Shown one piece after another: positions 8,877-16,949 of a stretch of DNA of 64,000 nucleotides; position 1 is the stretch's first letter, and every line of letters starts with the position of its first letter. Location of the stretch: contig CAWGVO010000018.1 in the NCBI GenBank assembly GCA_963826055.1, forward strand, positions 382,275-446,274, written 5' to 3'. The notes below the pieces were generated by a model that did not search any database, was not told the origin of the DNA, and was given only the letters and a program-made list of their open reading frames with translations. The stretch comes from JBBDMC01 sp963826055. GTDB lineage: Bacteria; Pseudomonadota; Alphaproteobacteria; Rhizobiales; Kaistiaceae. Position numbers and translations under genes: made by a program.

Positions 8877-10409
8877 ATGGAAGAGCTAGGGTTGGCGTCG
8901 GCGAGCAAACGCGCGCCGACGGCTGATGACGAACGCGTGTGCCCAAAAAGCCTGCGTGAGTGGATGAAAACGATCGAGCGTCTGGGAGAATTGAAGCGCA
9001 TCGTCAAGCCGGTCGCCCTCAAGGAAGAGCTTTCGGCCATCACCTATCTGGTGGCACGGGAGGAGTCTGCGCCGGCCCTGCTGTTCGAGGCGTTCAGCGA
9101 TCACCGCGGCGTCGGCAAGATCCTGACCAACATGCTGTCATCGAGCGTCACGCGCTACGCGGTCGCATTGGGCCTCGACCCGAAAGCGTCACTGCCGGAG
9201 CTCATCCAGAAGACCCGGGACATCATGACCCGGCGCGTTCCCCCGAAGATGATCTCCGCGGAAGACGCTACCGTGAACGAGATCGTGCTCGTCGGCGACG
9301 ACATCGACCTGACCCGGTTGCCGGTGCCCCAATTCTGGCCCGGTGACGGCGGCCGCTACATCGGCACCGGCGACGTCACCTTTACGCGTCATCCCGACCT
9401 GCCGCGGATCAACGTCGGGGTCTACCGGCAGATGCTGCACGGACCGCGCAGCGTCGGCATGTACTGCTCGCCCGGCAAGCACGGCAGGCTCGACCGCGAA
9501 GCCTGGTGGGCACGCGGCGAACCGTGCGAGGTGGTCGCCGCCTACGGCGTCGACCCGATCCTCTTCATGGTCGGGGCCCAGTCCATGGCAATGGACGACA
9601 GCGAGCTCGACATCGCCGGCGGCATGATGGCGGCGCCCGTTGAGTTGGCCCCCGGCGTCGCAACCAGCCTGCCGATTCCGGCCCACGCGGAGATCGTGAT
9701 CGAGGGGGTCCTCAGGCCCGGCAACGACAAACTGGAAGGACCGCTGGGCGAGTTCACCGGCTACTACGGTGGCGTCCAGGCGATGCAGCCGGTCATCGAC
9801 GTGAAGGCGCTCCACATGCGCCGGGACCCGATCCTGACGGCCGCCCTCATGGCAAACTATCCGTCGTGCGAGATCGGCGCTTACTACGCCATCATGCGTT
9901 CGGCGCGCGTCTGGGACGACCTGACGAAACTTGGCATCCCCGGCATCAAGGGAGTCTATGCCCACCCCGCCGCCGCATCCGGGTGGGGGATGCTGGTCGT
10001 CTCGGTGCAGCAGCTCTATGCCGGCCACGTCGCACAGGTGCTTGCCCTCGCCGGCCAATCGCCTTCGGCCGCCTACTTCACAAAATGGATCGTCGCCGTT
10101 GACGACGACGTCGACCCGACGGACCTCAATCAGGTCCTGTGGGCGCTCAGCACACGCTGCAATCCGGCCGACGACCTGGATATCCAGCGCAACACGTGGT
10201 CGACGGGGCTCGACCCCAGCCAATATGTGTTCGAGAACCGACCCTATGGGTCGAAAGCGTACATAAATGCCTGCAAGCCCCACCGGTACCTGAAAGAGTT
10301 TCCTCAACGGACACTGATCCGCGAGTCGGTCTACCGCGACATTGCCGCGAGGTGGACCGAGCTAGGTCTCCAGGGGCGCCCGCCGCACGTGCCTGCCTTC
10401 CACGCCTGA
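8877..10409 (+). CDS. UbiD-family (de)carboxylase
   Basis: A 510-residue UbiD-family enzyme. These enzymes use prenylated FMN to decarboxylate, or reversibly carboxylate, aromatic or alpha,beta-unsaturated acids. The acidic catalytic stretch EGPLGEFTGYYGG is present at about residues 285-297 (equivalent to the paired glutamates of characterised members), with an arginine-containing prFMN phrase upstream (LPRINVGVYRQML). The length agrees with the family. No UbiX-type prenyltransferase, which makes the cofactor, is in the window, so that function must lie elsewhere. The N-terminal 30 residues are poorly conserved-looking, and a later start is possible, although ATG 8877 follows a GGGA-containing site. 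Cluster context suggests an aromatic or enoic acid substrate. Confidence 0.92.
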   Translation: MEELGLASASKRAPTADDERVCPKSLREWMKTIERLGELKRIVKPVALKEELSAITYLVAREESAPALLFEAFSDHRGVGKILTNMLSSSVTRYAVALGLDPKASLPELIQKTRDIMTRRVPPKMISAEDATVNEIVLVGDDIDLTRLPVPQFWPGDGGRYIGTGDVTFTRHPDLPRINVGVYRQMLHGPRSVGMYCSPGKHGRLDREAWWARGEPCEVVAAYGVDPILFMVGAQSMAMDDSELDIAGGMMAAPVELAPGVATSLPIPAHAEIVIEGVLRPGNDKLEGPLGEFTGYYGGVQAMQPVIDVKALHMRRDPILTAALMANYPSCEIGAYYAIMRSARVWDDLTKLGIPGIKGVYAHPAAASGWGMLVVSVQQLYAGHVAQVLALAGQSPSAAYFTKWIVAVDDDVDPTDLNQVLWALSTRCNPADDLDIQRNTWSTGLDPSQYVFENRPYGSKAYINACKPHRYLKEFPQRTLIRESVYRDIAARWTELGLQGRPPHVPAFHA

Positions 10410-10425
10410 AACGGAGTGCCAATCG

Positions 10426-11211
10426 ATGCAACCGTCAATCCTGCAGCAACTGGCGCAAGCCATTCTCTCCGGCAGCGTCAAGGTCATCGACCTCTCGGCG
10501 ACGCTCACGCCGCAGACGCCGGTGATCAAGCTGCGGGCTCCCTTCGCCCAGTCGGCGCCGGTAAGCATCGAGTGCATCTCCGAGTACGATGAACGCGGCG
10601 CCAACTGGTATTGGAACAATCTCCATTTCGGAGAGCACACCGGCACCCATTTCGACGCGCCGATCCACTGGAAGAGCGGCCGTCATCATCAGGACGGATC
10701 GACCGACCGCCTTTCGGTCCAGCGCCTTGTCGCCCCTGCATGCGTTCTCGATTTCTCGGCGGAGGCGGCTGCCGATCCTGACTTTCTTCTTCAGCCGTCC
10801 CACATCGAGGCGTGGGAAGCCATCCATGGCCGCATTCCGGCCAGGAGCTGGGTCCTCTTCCGAACCGACTGGTCAAGGAAGAACGGCTCGACGGAAGCAT
10901 TCCTGAACATGAAAGACGATGGTGGACACGCCCCCGGGCCTTCCGCCGACGCCGTCCGGCTGCTGGCCGAAGACCGCGACGTGAACGGATGGGGGGTAGA
11001 GACGGTCGGCACCGACGCCGGCCAGGGTTTCCGTCTCGACCCGCCCTCGCCGGCCCACACGATCATGCACGCGAACAACAAGTTCGGTCTGGCAAGCCTC
11101 TGCAACCTCGATCTGCTGCCACCGACCGGAGCCTTGCTGATCACACCACCGCTGAAGCTCCTCAACGGATCGGGAAGCCCAATCCGCGTTTTGGCGCTCG
11201 TCATGGCGTGA
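10426..11211 (+). CDS. Cyclase-family metal hydrolase (kynurenine formamidase-like)
   Basis: A 261-residue member of the putative cyclase/KynB family (amide or lactone hydrolases). The metal-binding motif HxGTHxDxPxH is present as HTGTHFDAPIHW at about residues 71-82, with the late GVETVGTDAG region that lines the active site. Characterised relatives hydrolyse N-formylkynurenine, isatin or related cyclic amides. It lies 16 bases after the UbiD gene and 6 before the DUF1330 gene, so it is part of the same operon. A role in opening an amide or lactone ring of the pathway intermediate is plausible but not proven. Confidence 0.88.
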   Translation: MQPSILQQLAQAILSGSVKVIDLSATLTPQTPVIKLRAPFAQSAPVSIECISEYDERGANWYWNNLHFGEHTGTHFDAPIHWKSGRHHQDGSTDRLSVQRLVAPACVLDFSAEAAADPDFLLQPSHIEAWEAIHGRIPARSWVLFRTDWSRKNGSTEAFLNMKDDGGHAPGPSADAVRLLAEDRDVNGWGVETVGTDAGQGFRLDPPSPAHTIMHANNKFGLASLCNLDLLPPTGALLITPPLKLLNGSGSPIRVLALVMA

Positions 11212-11217
11212 CCTATC

Positions 11218-11502
11218 ATGGTTGCCTACGTTGTGAGCCTGAATGACATCGAAAACGCGGCCGCGTTCGAGCAGTATGCGGCGATCGCCCGGCGCATCAC
11301 GCCTCTGCATGGAGGACGCGTGATTGCACGCGGTCCCGGCGTGTCGCTGGAAGGCGATGACGTCCCCTCGCGCGTGCTGGTCATCGAATTCGACTCCGAA
11401 GAGCAGGCGAGGGCCTTCTACACCTCGAGCGAATATGAAACCGCCCGCCAGCTAAGGTCGGGGGCCGGCCAGGTTCGCCTGCTTCTGGTACCGGGCGCCT
11501 GA
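11218..11502 (+). CDS. DUF1330 family protein
   Basis: A 94-residue protein of the DUF1330 ferredoxin-like (dimeric alpha/beta-barrel) type. Characteristic phrases are AYVVSLNDIENAAAFEQYA at the N-terminus, GGRVIARG in the middle and VLVIEFDSEEQARAFY-SSEY in the second half. The function of the family is not known; it resembles small oxygenase/isomerase-like or ligand-binding barrels and often occurs in catabolic operons. It is co-directional and closely spaced with the cyclase gene before it and the dehydrogenase after it. Confidence 0.85.
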   Translation: MVAYVVSLNDIENAAAFEQYAAIARRITPLHGGRVIARGPGVSLEGDDVPSRVLVIEFDSEEQARAFYTSSEYETARQLRSGAGQVRLLLVPGA

Positions 11503-11556
11503 CCGTGCGCGGCGGCGGGATCGACGGGCCCGAGCTCGCAAAACAGGCCGCGAAGG

Positions 11557-13261
11557 GTGGAGGCGCCGGGCTTCCCTCCTTCCGGAGCTCCGGTGCGCTG
11601 GACCTGCGACCACACGGAGGTCGAAGGATATGCCGGCGAAAGCCTCGCGGCGAGCCTGACCGCGATCGGAAAGCGTCCACTGGCCGCGACCGCCAAGGGT
11701 GCGCCGCCGCGGGCTCTTCTGCGGCATGGGCGTTTGCTGGGACTGCTCCGTCTCGGTCGACGGCATACCCGGCACGCGTTCGTGCGGAATCCCGTTGGCC
11801 GCTGGAATGAACGTGGAAACCGGCAAAGGGGCGGCGATACGACCGGCCGGTGACACGACCGAAGTCGAGCGGCTGGCGCCGGATGTGCTCATCGTCGGCT
11901 CCGGGCCGGCCGGGTTGACGGCTGCGCTCGCAGCGCAAAGTTGCGGCCTCGACGTCCTGCTGGTCGACGAGCGGACGAGCCTTGGCGGCCAATACTTCAA
12001 GCCGTTGGCGCCGAGCCACCGCTTCGTTCCGCCGGCGAGTGCCGACGAACAGTTCCGGACCGGTCGTCAACTCACCGACGCGGTGACCGCGTCCGCAATC
12101 ACCTGCCGCACCGGCACGACCGTTTGGGGAGCATGGCATCCCCTTGAGCTCGCCGCCTTCAGCGGCAATCGCAGCCTGCTGATGGCCCCCAAGCGTCTGA
12201 TTCTGGCAACCGGCGCATTCGAGCGGGCAATGCCCATCCCCGGATGGACGCTTCCGGGATGCATGACATCGGGCGCCGCTCAAATGCTCGTTCGATCCAA
12301 CCGCGTGTCACCCGGACGCAAGGTGGTCGTGTCCGGAAACGGACCCCTCAATCTTCAGGTCGCAGCCGAGCTGGTTGCCGGCGGAGTCGATGTGACGGTG
12401 GCCGAGGCGTCCAACCCGTTTGCGCCACGGCGCTTCTCATCGCTGCTGGGAATGGCAGTCGCCGACCCCCGGCTCGCCGCCGACGGTGTCAATCTTGCCG
12501 CCCGCCTTCGCAATCGCATTCTCTATTCCGCCGCCGCGATCGCAGTGCACGGAACCGACGCGGTCAGCGCCGTGACCCTCGCCCGCATAGACCACGACGG
12601 CAAGCCGGTTCCGGGAACCGACCGAACCATCGACGCGGACGCGGTCTGCCTCGGCTATGGCTTCTGGCCCAGCAACGAGATTGCCCGCGCGCTTGGCTGC
12701 CGACATGAGTTTGACCCGGCGGGCATGCCACGGCCGCATCGGGACGAAAACTGCCAGAGCAGCGTCAACGGCGTGTACATCGCTGGCGATTCAGCCGGGC
12801 TTGGCGGTGCAAAGGCCGCCATGCAGGAGGGCGCCGTTGCCGGATACGAGGCGGCAAGGTCGCTCCTCGGGACGTTGCCTCCCCTCGCCGAAAGCAAGTT
12901 GACCGACGCCCGGTCCAGGCTGCACCGGCAAAGTCGCTTCCAGCGCCATCTCTGGCGCGCCTTCGCCCGGCCGCAGGGATGGCTCCGGCTGGCGACGGAT
13001 GAAACCGAGATCTGCCGTTGCGAGGGGGTGACCCTCGGTCGCATCCGGTCTGCGATCGAGCAAGGAGCCGGCGCGATCGGCTCGCTCAAACGCGAGACGC
13101 GCGCCGGGATGGGGCCGTGTCAGGGCCGCTATTGTTCGCCGCTTCTCCGCGACTTGATCGGCGCGAGTGAAGGCCCGAGCGACGAGGATGGACTTTTCGC
13201 CCCACGACCGCCGGCGAGGCCGGTGCCCTTCGGACTGGCAGCCGTGGACACCGCCGAATGA
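11557..13261 (+). pseudogene. [2Fe-2S]/FAD amino- or imino-acid dehydrogenase subunit (HcnAB/OoxA/LhpEF-like fusion), one-base frameshift
   Basis: Three fused domains of a two-subunit dehydrogenase. The N-terminal plant-type [2Fe-2S] domain has four cysteines (GLFCGMGVCWDC and RSC). The NAD(P)/FAD domain has VGSGPAGLTAAL. The C-terminal BFD-like [2Fe-2S] domain shows CRCEGVT and GPCQGRYC. The first 50 residues (VRWTCDHTEVEGYAGESL) are in another frame and join the rest near 11704; dropping one C from GCGCC restores a continuous GARRGLFCG. GTG 11557 is the likeliest start but has a poor ribosome site, so the true start is uncertain. This subunit accepts electrons from the DAO-type partner encoded next, whose ATG overlaps this stop. 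Relatives oxidise D-hydroxyproline, octopine/nopaline or glycine (HCN synthase). Confidence 0.88.
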
Positions 13262-14403
13262 TGCCCGCATCGGCCGACGCGATCGTGATCGGCGGCGGCG
13301 TCATGGGTTGTTCGGTCGCCTACTACCTCGCCAAGCGCGGGCTCAAGCCGGTGGTCCTGGAGCGTGGCGAGCTGAACGAGCAGTCGTCCGGCTCCAATGC
13401 CGGAAGCCTGCACGTTCAGATGCTGGCCCAGTTCGCCCGCTTCGACGATCCGGCAATCATGGCCGCGGTGGAACGAACGCTCGCGCTTCACGCTGCCGGC
13501 GTGGAGGAATGGCGGAGCCTGGCGGGCGAACTTGCCGAGCCCATCGAGATTCAGGTGAACGGTGGGATAACGGTGGCCAGCGACGAGGCTGACTACCGCT
13601 TCCTCTCCGAAAAGGTGGCGCGGGAGACAAGAGCCGGGATTACCGTCCACCTGCTGGATGCGGGGGAGGCGCGGACAATCGCCCCCTACCTTTCACCCGG
13701 CATCGCGGGGGCCGCCTATTGCCCGAATGAAGGCCGGCTCAATCCTGCCCTGGCGACCACGGTCATCGCGCGCGCGGCGGAAAAACGAGGCGCCACCTTT
13801 CTCCGGCATACGCCGCTCCGTGGATTGAAACGCGCGGGTTCGCGCCTCGTCGCACAAACCCCTGCGGGCGAGGTGACCAGCGACGTCGTCGTCAATGCCG
13901 CGGGCCCGTGGGCCGACGAGGTGGCAGCAATGATGAACGTGTCGATCCCGATGGACCGCGGCGTGCTGCAGATGAACGTCAGCGAGGTGGCACCGCCGTT
14001 CCTGCCACATCTGATCCAGCATGCCTCCAGGCGCCTCACCATGAAGCAGGCGACCAACGGCAACGTGCTCGTTGGCGGCGGATGGCCCGGCCGGCTGGAC
14101 GACAGGGGCCGACCGGAGGTCTTGCGGAAAAGCATCGCGGGCAATCTGACCGTGGCCTGCGGCGTCATCCCGCAACTCGCAGGATTGAACCTCATCCGCA
14201 CCTGGGCCTCGATCGTGTCGCGCGTGCCGGACTACAATCCGGTGCTCGGCGCGCTGGACAGCGTGCCCGGTTTCTATCAGGCGCTTGCCATCCCGAACGG
14301 CTTCACCCTCGGTCCGATCTGCGCCCGCCTCCTGGTCGCGGACATATTCGGTGAGCCCCCGGAATGGGACATGGCGCCATTCTCGCCAAAGCGTTTCAAC
14401 TGA
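13258..14403 (+). CDS. FAD-dependent amino/imino-acid dehydrogenase, DAO family (catalytic subunit)
   Basis: A 381-residue D-amino-acid-oxidase-fold flavoprotein. The N-terminal dinucleotide motif VIGGGVMGCSVAYYLAKRG spans about residues 9-27, and the DAO-type C-terminal phrase PNGFTLGPICARLL is present. Its ATG overlaps the TGA of the iron-sulfur/FAD subunit gene, the arrangement of opine oxidase (ooxAB) and D-hydroxyproline dehydrogenase (lhpEF/B) loci. In such complexes this subunit oxidises a secondary or primary amine to an imine and passes electrons to the [2Fe-2S]/FAD partner. RidA, encoded immediately downstream, would hydrolyse the released imine. The substrate is not assignable from sequence. 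Confidence 0.9.
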   Translation: MMPASADAIVIGGGVMGCSVAYYLAKRGLKPVVLERGELNEQSSGSNAGSLHVQMLAQFARFDDPAIMAAVERTLALHAAGVEEWRSLAGELAEPIEIQVNGGITVASDEADYRFLSEKVARETRAGITVHLLDAGEARTIAPYLSPGIAGAAYCPNEGRLNPALATTVIARAAEKRGATFLRHTPLRGLKRAGSRLVAQTPAGEVTSDVVVNAAGPWADEVAAMMNVSIPMDRGVLQMNVSEVAPPFLPHLIQHASRRLTMKQATNGNVLVGGGWPGRLDDRGRPEVLRKSIAGNLTVACGVIPQLAGLNLIRTWASIVSRVPDYNPVLGALDSVPGFYQALAIPNGFTLGPICARLLVADIFGEPPEWDMAPFSPKRFN

Positions 14404-14420
14404 ACCGAGAGAGGCTGCAG

Positions 14421-14810
14421 ATGCACAAAACCCGCAATCCACCCACGATCGCTGAACCCCCTCCGTTCGGCATGTTCAGCCATTCCGTCGAGGTGCGGCC
14501 AAATGCGCGCTATCTTTTCATCTCCGGCCAGTCGGGCGTCCGCGCCGACGGATCGCTGGCAGGCGACCTTGCGGCGCAGGCGGAGCAGACATTCGCCAAC
14601 ATCGGCGCGGTGCTGGCGGATGCCGGGATGGAGGCTGCCCACCTGGTCAAGATCGTAACGTTTATCGTCGGCGATCAAGACCTGACGGGCTACCGGGAGG
14701 CCCGCGCGCGCTTTCTTGGTGATGCGCGGCCGGCGGCAACCCTGGTCAAGGTGTCGGGCCTGGCAGTTCCCGGCTGGCTTATCGAGGTGGAAGCTGTCGC
14801 CGCGGCATGA
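14421..14810 (+). CDS. RidA-family reactive imine/enamine deaminase
   Basis: A 129-residue RidA (YjgF/YER057c/UK114) protein. ATG 14421 is 18 bases after the dehydrogenase stop and preceded by a GAGAGG site; the open frame upstream is a shadow. Family hallmarks are FISGQSG, the loop AEQTFANIGAVL, the substrate-binding arginine in GDARPAATLVKV and the end WLIEVEAVA. RidA enzymes hydrolyse enamine/imine intermediates to 2-oxo acids and ammonia, which fits a gene directly following a flavin amine dehydrogenase. This strengthens the idea that the pathway passes through an imine and a keto acid. Confidence 0.92.
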   Translation: MHKTRNPPTIAEPPPFGMFSHSVEVRPNARYLFISGQSGVRADGSLAGDLAAQAEQTFANIGAVLADAGMEAAHLVKIVTFIVGDQDLTGYREARARFLGDARPAATLVKVSGLAVPGWLIEVEAVAAA

Positions 14811-14825
14811 AACCGAGGGACATGT

Positions 14826-15062
14826 TCAGAAAGCCTTGTGTGCAATGATCGTGTAGGTATCGCGGATGCCATCCAGCGTTTGCACCTTTTCACTGACAAA
14901 CCGTCCGATGTCGACATCCGGCTCGACGTAGAACTTCACAAGCAGGTCATAGTTCCCGGCGGTCGAGAATATTTCCGAGGCGATGTCCGCGTCCGCTATG
15001 TCGGACGCGACCTTGTACGCCCTTCCGAGTTCACACTTGATCTGAACGAAGAATGCTTTCAT
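14826..15062 (-). CDS. Stand-alone Lrp/AsnC ligand-binding (RAM) domain protein
   Basis: A 78-residue protein that is only the alpha/beta RAM domain of Lrp/AsnC regulators, with no DNA-binding helix-turn-helix. It begins MKAFFVQIKCELGRAYKVA and contains the GNYDLLVKFYV phrase that forms the amino-acid effector pocket at the dimer interface. Stand-alone RAM domains are known and may sense amino acids or join full-length Lrp proteins in mixed oligomers. It is transcribed against the catabolic operon, and its start is about 290 bases from the divergent binding-protein gene. It may tune expression or enzyme activity in response to an amino acid; this is inference. Confidence 0.85.
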   Translation of the reverse strand: MKAFFVQIKCELGRAYKVASDIADADIASEIFSTAGNYDLLVKFYVEPDVDIGRFVSEKVQTLDGIRDTYTIIAHKAF

Positions 15063-15355
15063 TGCCCGATCTGCCAGTCTTTCCGATCAGAACCCGCCGT
15101 CCCGGAAGACCCTACAGGGCGGGCCGTTGAGCGTCCATCGCTGGCCTGAAGACGGGCGACGATGTCGCGAGCGCCTCGCCACCGAAAAATCCGTCAAAAT
15201 CACGGGGGCGCATGCCCACTTCGCCGGCATGCGCGCCCAACAAGTCACCTTTACACTGTCAGGCCGGGTGTTTAGCGTGGGCCAACCTGTGGGTCCACGA
15301 CCTCAGACTACTTTCATGAAACTCAAAATACAAAGCCAGAGGGGTGTAACGGAAC
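15063..15355. promoter_or_regulatory. Divergent intergenic region with inverted repeat
   Basis: The 293 bases between the RAM-domain gene (minus) and the binding-protein gene (plus) hold no convincing coding sequence. A perfect 9-base inverted repeat, GCGCATGCC at 15208-15216 and GGCATGCGC at 15226-15234 with a 9-base spacer, could be an operator or a transcribed hairpin. A possible plus-strand promoter is TTTACA at 15250-15255, with a poor -10 (TAGCGT) 17 bases later. The assignments are weak. Confidence 0.35.
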
Positions 15356-16870
15356 ATGTTGAATCGCCGTGATTTGATGAAGGCCCTGGGCGTCGGTGCC
15401 GGCGCCATTTCGCTGGGCGTCGCGCGCCCGGGTCTGGCTCAAAGCCAGGACGCAAAGCTCGTCTGGGGGTTTCAACACGAAATCGATACGCTTGATCCCT
15501 ACGCGACGACCAAGCGATCGGCACAACAGGTCATCAAGAACGTTCTCGAGCATCTCATCTACCCGGATGAGAAAGGCGACCCGGTCGCACATCTCGCGAC
15601 GGAGTGGAAATGGGTTGACGATGTCACGCTGGAATTCAAGCTCAGGGACGGAGTCAAATTCCACAATGGGGACTCGTTCGACGCGGATGACGTCGTCTAC
15701 ACGATCGACTTCATCAAGTCGCCCAACAACCAGATCGCCTTCGCATCCAACGACTATGGGTTCATCGACAAGGCGATCAAGGTCGATGCGTCCACGGTTC
15801 AGCTGAAGCTTGGCTCGCCGACGCCATCGGCGATACAGCGGCTTGCCCAGGCGCTCTACGTCCTGCCGAAAGCGCACGCCTCGATGGATCCGGCGGAGTT
15901 TGCGCGCAAGCCAATCGGAACAGGTCCGTATCAGGTCTCGTCGTTCGAGGCCGGTCGTCGCCTCGTCCTCACTCGTTACGACGGGTACTACCTGCCGGGC
16001 GTTCCCCACTATCAGGAGCTCGACGTCGTCACCATCGTCGACCCGCAGACAATGAACGCCGAGATGCAGGCCGGGAGCGTGGATTTCACCTGGGCGATCT
16101 CGAAGGATCAGGTCGAAGCCCTGCAAGGGTCCCCGAACATCAAGACATTGGGAGGTGGTTCGCTCACTATCACCTTCCTTCGCTTCGATGTGGCCGGGCG
16201 CGCCGGGCCCGGTCCGATGCAGGACAAGAACGTCCGCCTTGCCATCTCCCATGCGATCAATCGGGAGGCCCTTGCTAAGACGCTTGTTGGCGAAGCGAGC
16301 CAGGTCCTGAAGGCTCCGTGCCATCCGGCCCAGTTCGGATGTTCGCAGGACGTCGCCGACATCGACTACAATCCCGAGAAGGCGAAGGCGCTGCTCAAGG
16401 CCTCCGCCTATCCCAACGGGTTCGATCTGCCGGTATCAACGTTCATGTATTTGTCGCCGATGGTCGAGGGATTCATCGGCGATCTCAGAGACATCGGCAT
16501 CAACGCAACGGTGGATGCACGGGCGACGTCGGCGATCCTGGCCGACATGCATGCCGGCAAGCTTCAGTGTTTCATGCTCGATTGGCCGTCTGGCGGGCTC
16601 TACGACGCCTCGTCGTCGGTGCCGCTCTTCTACACTCCCGGCACGCGCGACTACGATCAGGATCCCGATCTTGCCAAGTGGCTGAAGGAAGCCGAATCCA
16701 CCGGCGATCAGACAGAGCGCAAGCGTCTCTACGACCTTGCCATCAAGAAGATCATGGACAACGCATACGTGCTGCCCCTGCAGACGGACGTCACCTACTT
16801 CGCGTTCAAGGACACAGTGAAGTTCAACCCGCCGACCGACGGCCTGCCGTTGGCGTTCAATATCGCCTGA
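15356..16870 (+). CDS. Peptide ABC transporter substrate-binding protein (SBP_bac_5, Tat-exported)
   Basis: A 504-residue periplasmic family-5 binding protein. The N-terminus LNRRDLMKALGVGAG is a twin-arginine signal with likely cleavage after GLAQ (about residue 29). The mature part shows the family phrases IDTLDPY, LIYPDEKGDPVAHLATEW, FKLRDGVKFHNGDSFDADDVVYT and GTGPYQV. It captures peptides or other organic ligands and delivers them to a DppBC-type permease. The permease and ATPase genes at the left edge are the natural partners, as that operon has no binding protein within the window. A strong terminator follows at 16920-16949. Confidence 0.93.
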   Translation: MLNRRDLMKALGVGAGAISLGVARPGLAQSQDAKLVWGFQHEIDTLDPYATTKRSAQQVIKNVLEHLIYPDEKGDPVAHLATEWKWVDDVTLEFKLRDGVKFHNGDSFDADDVVYTIDFIKSPNNQIAFASNDYGFIDKAIKVDASTVQLKLGSPTPSAIQRLAQALYVLPKAHASMDPAEFARKPIGTGPYQVSSFEAGRRLVLTRYDGYYLPGVPHYQELDVVTIVDPQTMNAEMQAGSVDFTWAISKDQVEALQGSPNIKTLGGGSLTITFLRFDVAGRAGPGPMQDKNVRLAISHAINREALAKTLVGEASQVLKAPCHPAQFGCSQDVADIDYNPEKAKALLKASAYPNGFDLPVSTFMYLSPMVEGFIGDLRDIGINATVDARATSAILADMHAGKLQCFMLDWPSGGLYDASSSVPLFYTPGTRDYDQDPDLAKWLKEAESTGDQTERKRLYDLAIKKIMDNAYVLPLQTDVTYFAFKDTVKFNPPTDGLPLAFNIA

Positions 16871-16919
16871 TGACTTTGATTGCGCGGCCGCCGCTCCGGC
16901 GGCGGCTTGCATGAATTGC

Positions 16920-16949
16920 CGGCGACGCCCCTCGAGGCGTCGCCGTTTT
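16920..16949 (+). terminator. Rho-independent terminator after the binding-protein gene
   Basis: Perfect 10-base stem CGGCGACGCC (16920-16929) / GGCGTCGCCG (16936-16945) with a 6-base loop followed by TTTT on the plus strand, 50 bases after the binding-protein stop. Its T-run overlaps the stop codon of the convergent hydantoinase gene. Confidence 0.85.

Noticed and set aside
14364..14420. Longer N-terminus of the RidA protein
   Set aside because: The extra 19 codons overlap the end of the dehydrogenase gene and are not family-like; ATG 14421 has a ribosome site.
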